A DNA stretch of 64,000 bases from Bacteroides gallinarum DSM 18171 = JCM 13658 (GCF_000374365.1 NZ_KB894137.1:1-64000); one strand, 5' to 3'. Shown: positions 52,127 to 61,581, counted from the first letter of the stretch. Numbers and translations: made by a program. Notes: generated by a model not told the origin, from the letters alone.

Positions 52127-53092
52127 ATGGATAGAATAACTTCCCTGTTCGGGATAAAATACCCCATTATTCAAGGCGGTATGGTGTGGTGCAGTGGCTG
52201 GCGGCTGGCGTCGGCTGTAAGTAATGCCGGCGGCTTGGGCTTGCTGGGTGCGGGCTCCATGCATCCCGAGACTTTGCGCGAACATATACGGAAATGCCGC
52301 GAGGCTACACGCCGTCCATTCGGAGTGAACATTCCCCTGATGTATCCCCAAATAGAAGAAATCATGCAGATTGTGGTGGACGAATGTGTCCGCATCGTAT
52401 TTACATCCGCCGGCAATCCGAATACATGGACGGGGTGGCTGAAGGAACGAGGCATTACGGTGGTGCACGTCGTGTCCTCGTCGCGTTTCGCCATGAAAGC
52501 GGAGGAGGCCGGTGTGGATGCCATTGTTGCCGAAGGCTTCGAGGCCGGCGGACACAACGGGCGCGAGGAAACGACTACGCTTTGCCTGATACCTGCCGTA
52601 CGTGCGGTTACCGCCTTGCCGTTGATTGCTGCCGGCGGCATCGCTACCGGCGAGGCGATTCTTGCCGCACGCGCATTGGGTGCGGAGGGTGTTCAGATAG
52701 GTACGCGGTTTGCCTTGACTGAGGAAAGTTCCGCCAGCGAGGTATTCAAGGAATACTGCCTGCACCTGAAAGAGGGCGATACCCGCCTGTTATTGAAGAA
52801 ACTGTCTCCCGTACGCTTGGCACGCGGCAATTTTCAGCAAGCGGTAGCGGCAGCCGAGGCAGCCGGAGCTACGGAAGAAGAATTGCGCATCCTCCTGTCG
52901 AGAGGACGTGCCAAGCGCGGCATCTTCGAGGGCGACCTTGAAGAAGGCGAACTTGAAATAGGGCAGGCCTCCGCCTTACTCAATGAAAAAGGAATACAAC
53001 CGGCAGCAGCGGTCATGGAGGAGTTGGTGACGGGTTACCGGAGGGCATATGAGGCGCTTACTGCCAAAGGAGGCTTGTTCGCCACGGATTAA
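52127..53092 (+). CDS. 2-nitropropane dioxygenase/FabK-like FMN protein
   Basis: A 321-residue TIM-barrel flavoprotein of the nitronate monooxygenase/enoyl-ACP reductase II superfamily. KYPIIQGGMVWCSGWRLASA, NAGGLGLLGAGSMHPE, the FMN site AEGFEAGGHNGREETTTL with its conserved His, LIAAGGIATGEAILAARALG and GVQIGTRFALTEES are present. Whether it oxidises nitronates or reduces enoyl-ACP cannot be decided. Its translation start sits at the end of a 16-bp tandem repeat. Confidence 0.9.
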   Translation: MDRITSLFGIKYPIIQGGMVWCSGWRLASAVSNAGGLGLLGAGSMHPETLREHIRKCREATRRPFGVNIPLMYPQIEEIMQIVVDECVRIVFTSAGNPNTWTGWLKERGITVVHVVSSSRFAMKAEEAGVDAIVAEGFEAGGHNGREETTTLCLIPAVRAVTALPLIAAGGIATGEAILAARALGAEGVQIGTRFALTEESSASEVFKEYCLHLKEGDTRLLLKKLSPVRLARGNFQQAVAAAEAAGATEEELRILLSRGRAKRGIFEGDLEEGELEIGQASALLNEKGIQPAAAVMEELVTGYRRAYEALTAKGGLFATD

Positions 53093-53281
53093 CACGGATT
53101 CAAGTCATTCCGTAATGGATTGGGATGTTGAATTGAATACATATGAAAGCTGGATGCACTACATTGGTGTTGAAGTGCATGTAGTTTATTCAACGATTCT
53201 TTCTTGGGAGAATATTTGTTCAAGCCTTGGAATTATACAGTGAACTTTCTTCCCTTTGGCACTCGATTTATCTAAAAAAAG

Positions 53282-53343
53282 TTTTGCCTATACCGGAATC
53301 CGGTTGCGATTGTACATCGCCCGGTTTTCCAGTATAGGCAAAA
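53282..53343. terminator. Bidirectional terminator before gadC
   Basis: A 12-bp stem (ttttgcctatac with gtataggcaaaa) and a 38-nt loop with inner ccgg pairs lie between convergent genes. The preceding stretch 53093-53281 has a cacggattaacacggatt string and nested short palindromes (tgcactaca/tgtagt-like near 53155-53190), but no gene I trust. Confidence 0.75.
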
Positions 53344-53362
53344 TTATGCAGTAGGATAATCC

Positions 53363-55012
53363 TTACCCTTTGGGAGGGGTATCCGGAGTTTTGCTGCTGC
53401 TTGCCGGCGGAGTATTTCCGGGGGCGGAAGATGCGGCGCTTCCGTTTGCAGTTGCATTTACAGTTGCGTTTGCAGTTGTAGTTGCTGTTGTGGTTGCAGA
53501 AGCAGCCGTATCGGTTGCCGTCGTGGTTGCGGCAGCTTTACCGGCAACTTGTGCGGCAGGTTGTTCCTCCCAGTGGAACGGCTCGAAGTTCGTGTTCGGG
53601 TCTACCCAGCTCGGCTTCTTGGAAGCGTAGATAATGAACGGGGCGATTACAACGACGAGCGCGCCGATGATGAGTACGGAGAACCATACGGTGTTGCTAC
53701 CCGTGGAAATCTGGCTGGGCGGGATGAAGCTCAGCACGAATGCGAGCAATGAACCGCAGAAGCCCAGGCCGCCGATGAACCACATCAGGCCATTACCGCC
53801 TTTGCCGATGCGGAACGGGCGGTTCAGTTTCTTCATCTTGTAGCGCAGTACGATAGCGCCGGAGAACATCAGCATATACATGATGAGGTAAAGAATTACC
53901 GTCAACTGCGAAAGAATCTGGTAGAAACTCTGTACGGAAGGCATCACAACGAACAAAAGGCTTAGTATGGTTACTGCACCGCCCTGTACGAACAGGATAT
54001 TCTTCTGTACGCCCAGCTTGTTGGTCTTTTGGAAGAACGGAGGCATATAACCTGCCTTACCTACGGCAAAGATACCTTTGGACGGACCGGCAACCCATGT
54101 CAATACGCCTGCCAGTACGCCGAATGCCAGTGCAATGGCGATGATAGGCGACAACCAGGAGGCATGGATGTAGCGGAAGTAATTGTCGAAGCCTACCAGC
54201 AGGCTCTGCGTCAGGCTGATATCTTTGGCGGGGATGATGACGCCCAGGGCGAATGTGCCCAGCACGAAGATAAGCACCGTAATCAAAGCACCGATAAACA
54301 CGGCTTTAGGGTAGTTTTTCGAAGGATTGTTCACATCCTTTACATGGATACCGCCCATTTCCATACCGGCATAGAAGAGGAATATACTTGCAGCGAGCAC
54401 TACGTTGTCGAAGTTCGTCAGGTCCGGGAAGAAGCTGCTGTGGAAGTCCATGTTGGAGTGGCCGCCCGTAGCCAGGTAAACGATGCCGAGGATTATCAGC
54501 AATCCGGCGGGGATGATTGTTCCTACCAGGCCGCCTACTTTGGCAACCTTGCCTACCCAGCTCATACCTTTCAGGGAGATGAAGGTAGCCAGCCAGTAAA
54601 TAATGAGCACCACCACCAGCGTGTAGTACTTGTTGTTTGCCAACGACATGTCGTGTACGTCGTTCATGCCGATGAACGCGATAGACACGGCGCCGAACGT
54701 CAGTACCGTAGGATACCAGATTGTACTCTCAATCCACTGCACCCAGATAGCGAGGAAGCCGAGCTTCTTTCCGTAGGCTTCGCCCACCCAGCGGAATACA
54801 CCGCCCTGCTTGTCCTGAAACATGGCAGCCAGTTCCGCAGCGACGAGCGATGTCGGAATAAGAAAGACTATGGCTGCAAATAAGTAATAGAAGGCCGAAC
54901 TCATTCCGTACACGGCCTCGGCGGGCAGTCCACGCAGGGATACTACAGCCGTCACATTCATGATTGCCAGGGTAAACACGCCCAGCTTCACCGTTTGTTT
55001 AATATTTGCCAT
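53363..55012 (-). CDS. gadC: Glutamate/GABA antiporter
   Basis: A 549-residue APC-superfamily transporter with about twelve membrane helices. It exchanges external glutamate for internal GABA, exporting the product of GadB. VSLRGLPAEAVYGMSSAFYY, EAYGKKLGFLAIWVQWIEST and AGMEMGGIHVKDVNNPSKNY are GadC-specific. After the last helix, KKPSWVDPNTNFEPFHWE resembles the start of the known C-terminal plug, and then an Ala/Thr/Asn-rich tail of about 65 residues follows that looks species-specific. It lies in one orientation with the channel, glsA and gadB. Confidence 0.93.
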   Translation of the reverse strand: MANIKQTVKLGVFTLAIMNVTAVVSLRGLPAEAVYGMSSAFYYLFAAIVFLIPTSLVAAELAAMFQDKQGGVFRWVGEAYGKKLGFLAIWVQWIESTIWYPTVLTFGAVSIAFIGMNDVHDMSLANNKYYTLVVVLIIYWLATFISLKGMSWVGKVAKVGGLVGTIIPAGLLIILGIVYLATGGHSNMDFHSSFFPDLTNFDNVVLAASIFLFYAGMEMGGIHVKDVNNPSKNYPKAVFIGALITVLIFVLGTFALGVIIPAKDISLTQSLLVGFDNYFRYIHASWLSPIIAIALAFGVLAGVLTWVAGPSKGIFAVGKAGYMPPFFQKTNKLGVQKNILFVQGGAVTILSLLFVVMPSVQSFYQILSQLTVILYLIMYMLMFSGAIVLRYKMKKLNRPFRIGKGGNGLMWFIGGLGFCGSLLAFVLSFIPPSQISTGSNTVWFSVLIIGALVVVIAPFIIYASKKPSWVDPNTNFEPFHWEEQPAAQVAGKAAATTTATDTAASATTTATTTANATVNATANGSAASSAPGNTPPASSSKTPDTPPKG

Positions 55013-55115
55013 AAGTTAAGGTTTTAGATAAAAAATATATTCGAAATTCAGCGTTTATAACAAGTCCGGAAAACAGTTGTTCCCGGTGGATAAAGGAAAA
55101 TTACGGCTTTAACAA

Positions 55116-55859
55116 TTAGGAAACGCCGTTTGCCGGTTCCCGGTTTTGTTCTATCTTTTTGTAATAGTCCTGCTTTTCCTTGTTACGCCTCTCTACCAGG
55201 CTCGTTACGTACACCGTGAAAATGGGGAACATCATCATGCCCAGCGCCGCCAGCAGTACGGACAGCACCCGTCCGGTAACGGTAACCGCAATGATATTGG
55301 AACCTACCGTCGTTACATCCATGAAAGCCCACCACAGGGCATCGCCGTAACCCGTTACCAGGGGATTGGTTCCGTGCTCCATGACATAGAAGGCAAGGCT
55401 CGAGAAATAGACGGTGGCCAGCAACATCGTGAGGTAAGACACGAACAAGCCCGATGCACGGTTGTACGTCAGCCAGCCCACCACGATAGCCATAGCGTAG
55501 CCGCCCCGTACCAATGGAATGAAGCGTAGCATATAGGTGATTTCGGGTGAGAAGTCCCAACCCATGTAGGCAATGATATTCTGATAAGGAATAGCTACCA
55601 GGAGAAAGATGAAGTGCGTGGCGACATAGCGTTTCTTATCGGACGCCAAAATCCATTCCAGTACGAAGTCCGCCAGGAACAATGCACAAATCCATAGCTG
55701 TACCTCCATGTACACCGACTGCTCGTAGAAGGGGATGCCTTTGAACGTATCGACGGAGATGCTGATAACCAGGAACAACGAAAGCAGCAGGATGACGACA
55801 TGCAGTATGCCGTATATCCCTTTTTTCCGCAGCACGAATTCCGATAGAGCCATTTTCAT
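55116..55859 (-). CDS. Potassium channel-like ion transporter
   Basis: A 247-residue membrane protein with a voltage-sensor-like helix set (the FADFVLEW-type ALFLADFVLEWILASDKKR, then IPLVRGGYAMAIVVGW) and a pore region YGDALWWAFMDVTTVGSNII. The pore reads TTVGSN where K+ channels have TVGYGD, so selectivity may differ. It sits between gadC and glsA, as in other Bacteroides gad clusters, and could balance charge or pH during decarboxylation. The role is inferred from context. Confidence 0.8.
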   Translation of the reverse strand: MKMALSEFVLRKKGIYGILHVVILLLSLFLVISISVDTFKGIPFYEQSVYMEVQLWICALFLADFVLEWILASDKKRYVATHFIFLLVAIPYQNIIAYMGWDFSPEITYMLRFIPLVRGGYAMAIVVGWLTYNRASGLFVSYLTMLLATVYFSSLAFYVMEHGTNPLVTGYGDALWWAFMDVTTVGSNIIAVTVTGRVLSVLLAALGMMMFPIFTVYVTSLVERRNKEKQDYYKKIEQNREPANGVS

Positions 55860-55968
55860 AATGAAGTCCTATTATAAAGTTATGAGTTACCAGTTACCGG
55901 TCATTTGCCGGTAGCAGCATATGCAGGCAAATACCCCGTAACTTAATAACTCATAGCCGATGAAGAGA

Positions 55969-56934
55969 TTATTCTGTAATCGTCACATTGTCGCCATTGA
56001 ACACGCCCAGCCCGAGCTTGTTCATGATGAACTTGATAGCCAGTTGCGCCTTGAAGGAGTTACCCGCCTCGTCCAGAGGAGGAGCGAAAGCCGATATGCC
56101 CATTACGCCGGGCAGCACGGCCATTACACCGCCGCCCACGCCGCTCTTTGCCGGTATGCCGGCGGTGTACATCCAGTCGCCCGAATGCTCGTAGAAACCT
56201 ACGGTGGAAATCATCGAGGTGATTTTCGGTGCGAGGCCGGCTTCAAATACGGTTTGCCCGGTAACGGGGTTGACGCCGTTGTTGGCAATCGTTCCGGCTG
56301 CGATGCCCAACTGCTCGGCGGTGATGCCCAGCGAACATTGGCGGGTGTAAAGGTCGAGCGCCAAGTCCGGGTCGTCGTAGATGCGGTTGTAGTTCTTCAA
56401 CAGCCAGGCAATGGAGCGGTTATTGAAGTTCGTAGCCGTTTCCGATTTGTATAGCTCCTCGATGAGCTGCGGGGCGGAGCCGCACAACTCGGTAACGTTC
56501 TGTACAATGGCTTCCCACTTCTTGTCGGCATTGCCCACCGGCTGTACCATGGAGCAGGCGGAGATAGCGCCTGCATTTACCAATGGAGTAGAGGGGTGGT
56601 CGTTCTCCAGCAAAATGGCGATGATAGAGTTGAAGGGCAGCCCCGTAGCGTCGGCGCCAATCATATCCAGCACTTTTTGAGCACCGTACTGGCGCAGGAC
56701 AAGTATGGCGGTATGTACCTTCGACACGGATTCTATCCCGAAGCGATAGCCTGTATCGCCGATGTTTACGGTTTGCCCGTTCATCAGGCAGATGCTGAGC
56801 CCGAACAGATTGGAATCTATGTTGGCAAGGTAGGGGATGTAATCCGCATTCTTGCCACCGGTTTTCCCTTTTACCTCGTTATATGCCTCCTGGGCAACTT
56901 CCTTGATTTGCGAAATCGATATTTTCTTTTCCAT
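55969..56934 (-). CDS. glsA: Glutaminase
   Basis: A 321-residue serine-dependent glutaminase of the beta-lactamase-like fold that hydrolyses glutamine to glutamate and ammonia. The catalytic Ser-x-x-Lys is in GIESVSKVHTAIL, and NAGAISACSMV, NNRSIAWLLKNYNRIYDDPD, YTRQCSLGITAEQLG and AGIPAKSGVGGGVMAVLPG are family hallmarks. Ammonia release raises pH and glutamate feeds GadB, so it belongs functionally to acid resistance. It lies between the channel and gadB on the same strand; a stem of tatgagtta with taactcata lies after its stop. Confidence 0.95.
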   Translation of the reverse strand: MEKKISISQIKEVAQEAYNEVKGKTGGKNADYIPYLANIDSNLFGLSICLMNGQTVNIGDTGYRFGIESVSKVHTAILVLRQYGAQKVLDMIGADATGLPFNSIIAILLENDHPSTPLVNAGAISACSMVQPVGNADKKWEAIVQNVTELCGSAPQLIEELYKSETATNFNNRSIAWLLKNYNRIYDDPDLALDLYTRQCSLGITAEQLGIAAGTIANNGVNPVTGQTVFEAGLAPKITSMISTVGFYEHSGDWMYTAGIPAKSGVGGGVMAVLPGVMGISAFAPPLDEAGNSFKAQLAIKFIMNKLGLGVFNGDNVTITE

Positions 56935-57063
56935 ATATATTAATGTTAGAGAAAGCGACGGGACGGTAAGGCAGCAGCGCAGCCGCGGCTTCCTGCATAT
57001 GCAATGTGCCCGATGCCGCCCTGAGCCGCCGTTACGTCGCCGTCCTGCCGCTTTATGGCTTCG

Positions 57064-58500
57064 TTATTTTTTCTTGCGTCTCCCTCCGTGGTTGAACATC
57101 TTGCTCTCTACCGGCAGATTCTTGTCCTGCGCCATACGGGTAGGAGTAGGGAAGTCCAGCTTCTCCAGTTCGGCAATGGCATTCTTGATGTCGCCCAGCA
57201 ACATATCCGCCATGTCGCGGCTGAATCCCTGGCGTACCACGACGCGCATTACTACGTAATCTTCCAGTTTGTCAGGCAGCGTGTAAGCCGGAACCATCCA
57301 GCCATGTTGCGAAAGTTTGTCCTGCAAGTCGTACAAAGTCCACTTGGCAGTCTTGGCATATTCCGGTTTCAAGTACCAGATGAACAGCGGGTTCACCACC
57401 TCGTCGGAGTAGTTGACGAACGGAGCCATTTTACCGATTTCGTCGTGGATATACTTGGCAATCGTGAGCGAGTTGTACTGCACTTCTTTGTACCCCTGGA
57501 ATCCCAAGCGGATAAACTGGTAGTACTGTCCTAAAATCTGTGCGGCAGGACGCGAGAAGTTCAGACCTACCTGGGTGATGTTGGCGCCGAGGTAGTTTAC
57601 ACTGAACGACATTTCTTCGGGCAGGTATTCCTTGCCCTTCCAGCAAACCCAGCCCAGACCCGGATAAACCAGCCCGAACTTATGGCCGCTGACGCTGATA
57701 GAGAGCACCCATTTCAAACGGAAATCCCATTTCTTTTCCGGATACAGGAACGGGAGGATGAAACCACCGCTTGCAGCATCCACGTGGATAGGAATGTCGT
57801 AGCCCGTCTTGGCATTGTAGGCGTCGAGCGCTTTATCCAGAGCTTCTACGTCGTCGTTCAGCCCGGTCCATGTAACTCCCTCGATAGGTACGATGCAGAT
57901 AGTGTTCTCGTCGCACATTTTCAGGGCTTCTTCGGGGTCGAGCGTGGTCTTGTCCAGTGTCAAGGGCACTTCGCGCATTTCAATCTGCCACAGTTGGGCG
58001 AACTTTTCCCATACTACCTGGAAACCGCTCGAGATAACGAAGTTAGGCTTGTCGAACGGTTTGCCCTGTGCCTGGCGTTTCTTGCGCCAGCGCAGCCAGG
58101 CAGCTACACCACCCAGCATACATGCCTCTGAGGAGCCGATAGCCAGCGCACCGGTTTTCCAGGTGTCTTTCTCCGGAGAGTTCCACAGGTTGGCTACGAT
58201 GTTGATACATTTGCCGTTCATCACAGCGATGCGGGGATACTCGGTTTCGTCGATGTAGTTGATGTTGATAGCCTCGTTCATCAGCTTGGTGGCATATTCG
58301 TCCATATAGGTAGTGACGAATGTAGCCAGGTTCAGGCGGGGCTGGGTCTGGGCGAAAGTCTCATCCTTCACCATTTGGTAGGCAATCTCCGGAGTGGTAG
58401 GCCCTTCGGGGATTTTCTCCACCGGCGAGGGTTGCAGCATGCGGTTCGAGCCGAATACTTCGGTTTTTGCATCTCCTTTTCTGAAATTCAAATCTTCCAT
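57064..58500 (-). CDS. gadB: Glutamate decarboxylase
   Basis: A 478-residue PLP enzyme that converts glutamate to GABA while consuming a proton. The PLP Lys is residue 274 in SISVSGHKFGLVYPG; HVDAASGGFILPF, TWTGLNDDVEALD and YPRIAVMNGKCINIVANLWN are typical. The basic C-terminal end (FNHGGRRKKK) resembles the pH-sensing tail of GadB. The ATG at 58500 (MEDLNFRKGDAKTEVFGS) is the family start; an upstream in-frame Met at 58563 adds unrelated basic residues. It heads the gadB, glsA, channel, gadC direction of transcription. Confidence 0.96.
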   Translation of the reverse strand: MEDLNFRKGDAKTEVFGSNRMLQPSPVEKIPEGPTTPEIAYQMVKDETFAQTQPRLNLATFVTTYMDEYATKLMNEAININYIDETEYPRIAVMNGKCINIVANLWNSPEKDTWKTGALAIGSSEACMLGGVAAWLRWRKKRQAQGKPFDKPNFVISSGFQVVWEKFAQLWQIEMREVPLTLDKTTLDPEEALKMCDENTICIVPIEGVTWTGLNDDVEALDKALDAYNAKTGYDIPIHVDAASGGFILPFLYPEKKWDFRLKWVLSISVSGHKFGLVYPGLGWVCWKGKEYLPEEMSFSVNYLGANITQVGLNFSRPAAQILGQYYQFIRLGFQGYKEVQYNSLTIAKYIHDEIGKMAPFVNYSDEVVNPLFIWYLKPEYAKTAKWTLYDLQDKLSQHGWMVPAYTLPDKLEDYVVMRVVVRQGFSRDMADMLLGDIKNAIAELEKLDFPTPTRMAQDKNLPVESKMFNHGGRRKKK

Positions 58501-58616
58501 ATAACTATAAATTTTTAAAGGTTTAGGCGGCGGGGATTTTCCCCGTCGAATTTCTCTCAACAACGGCGCTTATAAAGGAAAGTTCCGGAGTTTTGCATTA
58601 TTTGGGGTTTATTAAA

Positions 58617-58644
58617 GGAGAAAGTTCACCGATGAACATTCTCC
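58617..58644. promoter_or_regulatory. Palindrome between divergent gadB and MFS genes
   Basis: ggagaaagttca pairs with tgaacattctcc (11 bp with one internal mismatch). It lies in the 188-bp gap between divergent genes and could be an operator or a leader hairpin of the MFS gene. A second stem, cgggga/tccccg, lies in the gadB leader near 58535. Confidence 0.4.
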
Positions 58645-58688
58645 CTCATCACTTGTTTCCCTTCCATTAACCAACCACTTTTTAGATT

Positions 58689-59903
58689 ATGAACATTAAT
58701 ACCGGACAAGGAACTATTCCTCTTATCACGCTTATCAGCATCTGGTCTGTGTCTGCGCTGACCTCCCTGCCGGGACTGGCTGTTTCGCCTATCCTCGGGC
58801 AACTCTCCACGATTTTTCCGCATGCCACCGAGCTGGATATACAAATGCTGACCTCGCTGCCTTCGTTGCTTATTATCCCTTTCGTGCTGCTGGCGGGCAA
58901 GCTGGCGGAAAAGCGTGATTTCGTCCGCCTGTTGCGGGTAGGGCTTTGGCTGTTTGCGGCAAGCGGGGTACTGTACCTGTTTTCTTCCGAGATGTGGCAG
59001 CTCATGGCTGTCAGTGCCTTGCTGGGTGTTGGGGCGGGGCTGATTATTCCCCTCTCTACCGGGTTGATTTCACGGTATTTTACGGGAGAGTACCGCGTAA
59101 GGCAGTTCGGGTATAGTTCTGCCATAACCAATATGACGCTGGTGGTGGCTACGGCTGTAACGGGCTATCTGGCGGAGGTGCACTGGCGTTTGCCGTTTGT
59201 CGTTTACCTGTTGCCGTTGGTATCTTTGGCGCTCTCCGCCTATTTGCAGAGGGATACCTCCTCGATAACCGTCCGCCAGGCATCGGCGGCTATATCTTCG
59301 GCAAAAGCCACGCCGGCGGTTTCCGGCAAATACGGCATCCATATAAGCCACCTCGTCCGGTTGATGCTGTTTTACGGTCTGGTTACCTATGCCGTGCTGG
59401 TGGTTGCCTTCAACTTGCCTTTCTTAATGGAGGCGCATCATTTTTCGAGCGGTGATTCCGGATTGATGATTTCCCTGTTCTTCCTCGCTATTATGGCGCC
59501 GGGTTTTCTGCTGGACGATATCGTGAAACTCTTGGGAAGCAGAACAAAACTTTACAGCCTGTCCGCCATTGCCGCCGGGCTGCTGCTGATATGGATTTCG
59601 CCTACGGAGTGGCTCATCGTACCGGGCTGCATTCTCGTAGGCTTGGGCTATGGCATTATCCAACCCCTGATTTACAACAAGACGGTCGATACCGCCGTCC
59701 CCCGGAAAACAACGCTCGCCCTTGCTTTTGTAATGGTGATGAATTACCTTGCCATATTATTGTCCCCTTTCATTACGGACTTTTTCCAGTGGGTATTCCG
59801 TACCGCTTCCCAGGAATTCCCGTTCATCTTCAACCTGTGTATAACGGTGCTTGCCATGTACTGGGCATATGCCGGGCGGAAAGACTTCCTGTTCGATGAT
59901 TAA
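58689..59903 (+). CDS. MFS transporter
   Basis: A 404-residue major-facilitator protein with about twelve helices. Between helices 2 and 3 the loop reads AGKLAEKRDFVRLLRVGLWL, a version of the MFS motif A, and GLISRYFTGEYRVRQFGYSS lies near helix 5. It most resembles drug/proton antiporters; the substrate is unknown. It is divergent from gadB and might share its control region, but need not be part of acid resistance. Confidence 0.85.
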   Translation: MNINTGQGTIPLITLISIWSVSALTSLPGLAVSPILGQLSTIFPHATELDIQMLTSLPSLLIIPFVLLAGKLAEKRDFVRLLRVGLWLFAASGVLYLFSSEMWQLMAVSALLGVGAGLIIPLSTGLISRYFTGEYRVRQFGYSSAITNMTLVVATAVTGYLAEVHWRLPFVVYLLPLVSLALSAYLQRDTSSITVRQASAAISSAKATPAVSGKYGIHISHLVRLMLFYGLVTYAVLVVAFNLPFLMEAHHFSSGDSGLMISLFFLAIMAPGFLLDDIVKLLGSRTKLYSLSAIAAGLLLIWISPTEWLIVPGCILVGLGYGIIQPLIYNKTVDTAVPRKTTLALAFVMVMNYLAILLSPFITDFFQWVFRTASQEFPFIFNLCITVLAMYWAYAGRKDFLFDD

Positions 59904-59938
59904 CGGCGGGAGCAAATAAAATGAGGATACGCCGAAAC

Positions 59939-59986
59939 TGAAGTACACCCCAAAAGTTAGACATAAAACTTTTGGGGTGCACTTCA
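59939..59986. mobile_element. Fused insertion-sequence ends or terminator hairpin
   Basis: tgaagtacaccccaaaagtt (59939-59958) and its complement (59967-59986, one mismatch) form a 20-bp stem with an 8-nt loop. The string tgaagtgcaccccaaaagtt resembles terminal repeats of IS3-group (IS150-like) elements. It is either a minimal IS relic or the terminator of the MFS gene; no transposase remains. Confidence 0.5.
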
Positions 59987-60025
59987 AAACCAAGATGAAC
60001 ATTCTGAAAAGTTACAGATTGTAAC

Positions 60026-60125
60026 GGGTAAACGAACTATCCGGATTTCAGATGTAAAGGCATGGAGACCGAACGTTTACCCCCGGTCTCATAAACCAAT
60101 CTGAAATCGGGCTTTGTCCATGCCT
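60026..60125. other. Dense interleaved inverted repeats
   Basis: Four complementary pairs overlap here: gggtaaacg (60026-60034) with cgtttaccc (60073-60081); ccggatttcagat (60041-60053) with atctgaaatcgg (60099-60110, one bulge); aggcatgga (60058-60066) with tccatgcct (60117-60125); agaccg with cggtct near 60066-60089. The second and third pairs cross, as in a pseudoknot. The flanks, 59987-60025 and 60126-60286, show no gene. Confidence 0.55.
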
Positions 60126-60286
60126 ATATCGAAGTTATAAATTATCTGATTACTAACCAACGTACAAATGTATACCGACATAAAAAAGCCGTATCGTTTG
60201 AAGTGCCGGTAAAGGGTATGGCAAGTTTCAGGTTAAAAGTTTATTCTTTCTAAGGTTGAGTTTTGACATACCCTCATCACCGGGTT

Positions 60287-61390
60287 CTAATCCCACGGCT
60301 CGTATTTCAGTCCGAACACATCCGCTACCGCCTTGTAAGTAACCTTCCCCTCCACGATGTTCAGCCCTAACGCCAATGCCGCATCCTCCTTGCACGCCTG
60401 CTTCCAGCCTTTCTCGGCGAGCGCTACGGTGTAGGGCAGTGTGGCATTTGTCAGCGCCATAGTAGAGGTGAACGGTACGGCGCCCGGAATATTGGCTACC
60501 GCATAGTGCACGATGCCGTCCACCACATACACCGGGTCGCTGTGGGTGGTGGGGTGGGACGTCTCGAAGCAGCCGCCCTGGTCGATAGCGACATCCACGA
60601 GTACGGTTCCGGGTTTCATCATTGCCAGCATATCCCTTGTAATCAGGTGGGGAGCCTTATCGCCGGGGATAAGCACGGAGCCTATAACCAAATCTACGGT
60701 AGGCAACTCCATTTTAATATTGTGGAGCGAAGAATAGAGCGTCTTTACATTCTTGGGCAGTACCTCGCTGAGGTAGCGCAGGCGCGGCAGGTCGATATCC
60801 GTAATCATGACCTCGGCGCCCATTCCCGCCGCCATTTGTGCGGCATTGGTTCCCACGACACCGCCACCCAAGATAAGTACGCGTGCGGGGCGTACACCCG
60901 GTACACCACCCATTAGCTTCCCTTTTCCGCCCTGCGGCTTCTCCAGGAAATGCGCACCCACCTGTGCAGCCATACGGCCTGCCACTTCGCTCATAGGCGT
61001 AAGCAGGGGCAGCGAGCGGTCTTTTTTCTCTACGGTTTCGTAGGCGATACATACGGCGCCGCTCTCAATCATGGCATGAGTCAGCGCTTTATCGGCAGCA
61101 AAGTGGAAATAGGTAAACACCACCTGTCCCTTCTTAATCAGTTTATACTCCGGTGCAATGGGTTCCTTTACCTTGACAATCATGTCGGCTATGGCATAGA
61201 CATCCTCAATGGCGGGCAAAGTCTTTGCACCTACGGCGATGTAATCGTCGTCAGAGAACCCGCTGTTTGCGCCGGCGGTTGCCTGCACATACACCGTATG
61301 ACCTTTCTTCACCAACGCGGCTACTCCGGCAGGGGTCATTCCTACACGGTTCTCGTTGTTCTTGATTTCTTTGGGTACTCCGATAATCAT
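60287..61390 (-). CDS. ald: Alanine dehydrogenase
   Basis: A 367-residue NAD enzyme that interconverts alanine with pyruvate and ammonia. The start MIIGVPKEIKNNENRVGMTP, the substrate site YFHFAADKALT, the dinucleotide loop ILGGGVVGTNAAQMAAGMGA and GSVLIPGDKAPHLIT with MKPGTVLVDVAIDQGGCFET are diagnostic. The length is normal. It is divergent from the M23 peptidase gene and convergent with the MFS gene. Confidence 0.96.
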   Translation of the reverse strand: MIIGVPKEIKNNENRVGMTPAGVAALVKKGHTVYVQATAGANSGFSDDDYIAVGAKTLPAIEDVYAIADMIVKVKEPIAPEYKLIKKGQVVFTYFHFAADKALTHAMIESGAVCIAYETVEKKDRSLPLLTPMSEVAGRMAAQVGAHFLEKPQGGKGKLMGGVPGVRPARVLILGGGVVGTNAAQMAAGMGAEVMITDIDLPRLRYLSEVLPKNVKTLYSSLHNIKMELPTVDLVIGSVLIPGDKAPHLITRDMLAMMKPGTVLVDVAIDQGGCFETSHPTTHSDPVYVVDGIVHYAVANIPGAVPFTSTMALTNATLPYTVALAEKGWKQACKEDAALALGLNIVEGKVTYKAVADVFGLKYEPWD

Positions 61391-61581
61391 AATGTTATCT
61401 GTTAATGGTTAAACGTGTTGCAAGATAACGATTTCTCTGCCTCATTGTCATTCCGGGCAGGGTGTTTTACAGCAGAAAATATCCGGTTATTTCTTAGGCG
61501 GGGCAGCGGGATAATTCTTGTTTTGTTTAGGCAGAGAGAACTATTCTTTTTATATTTGCATGCATTAAAAAATAATAGGAT

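Noticed and set aside
53049..53243. Short plus-strand frame after the FMN protein gene
   Set aside because: It begins inside the preceding gene and runs through repeat-like intergenic DNA; no start region or similarity supports it.
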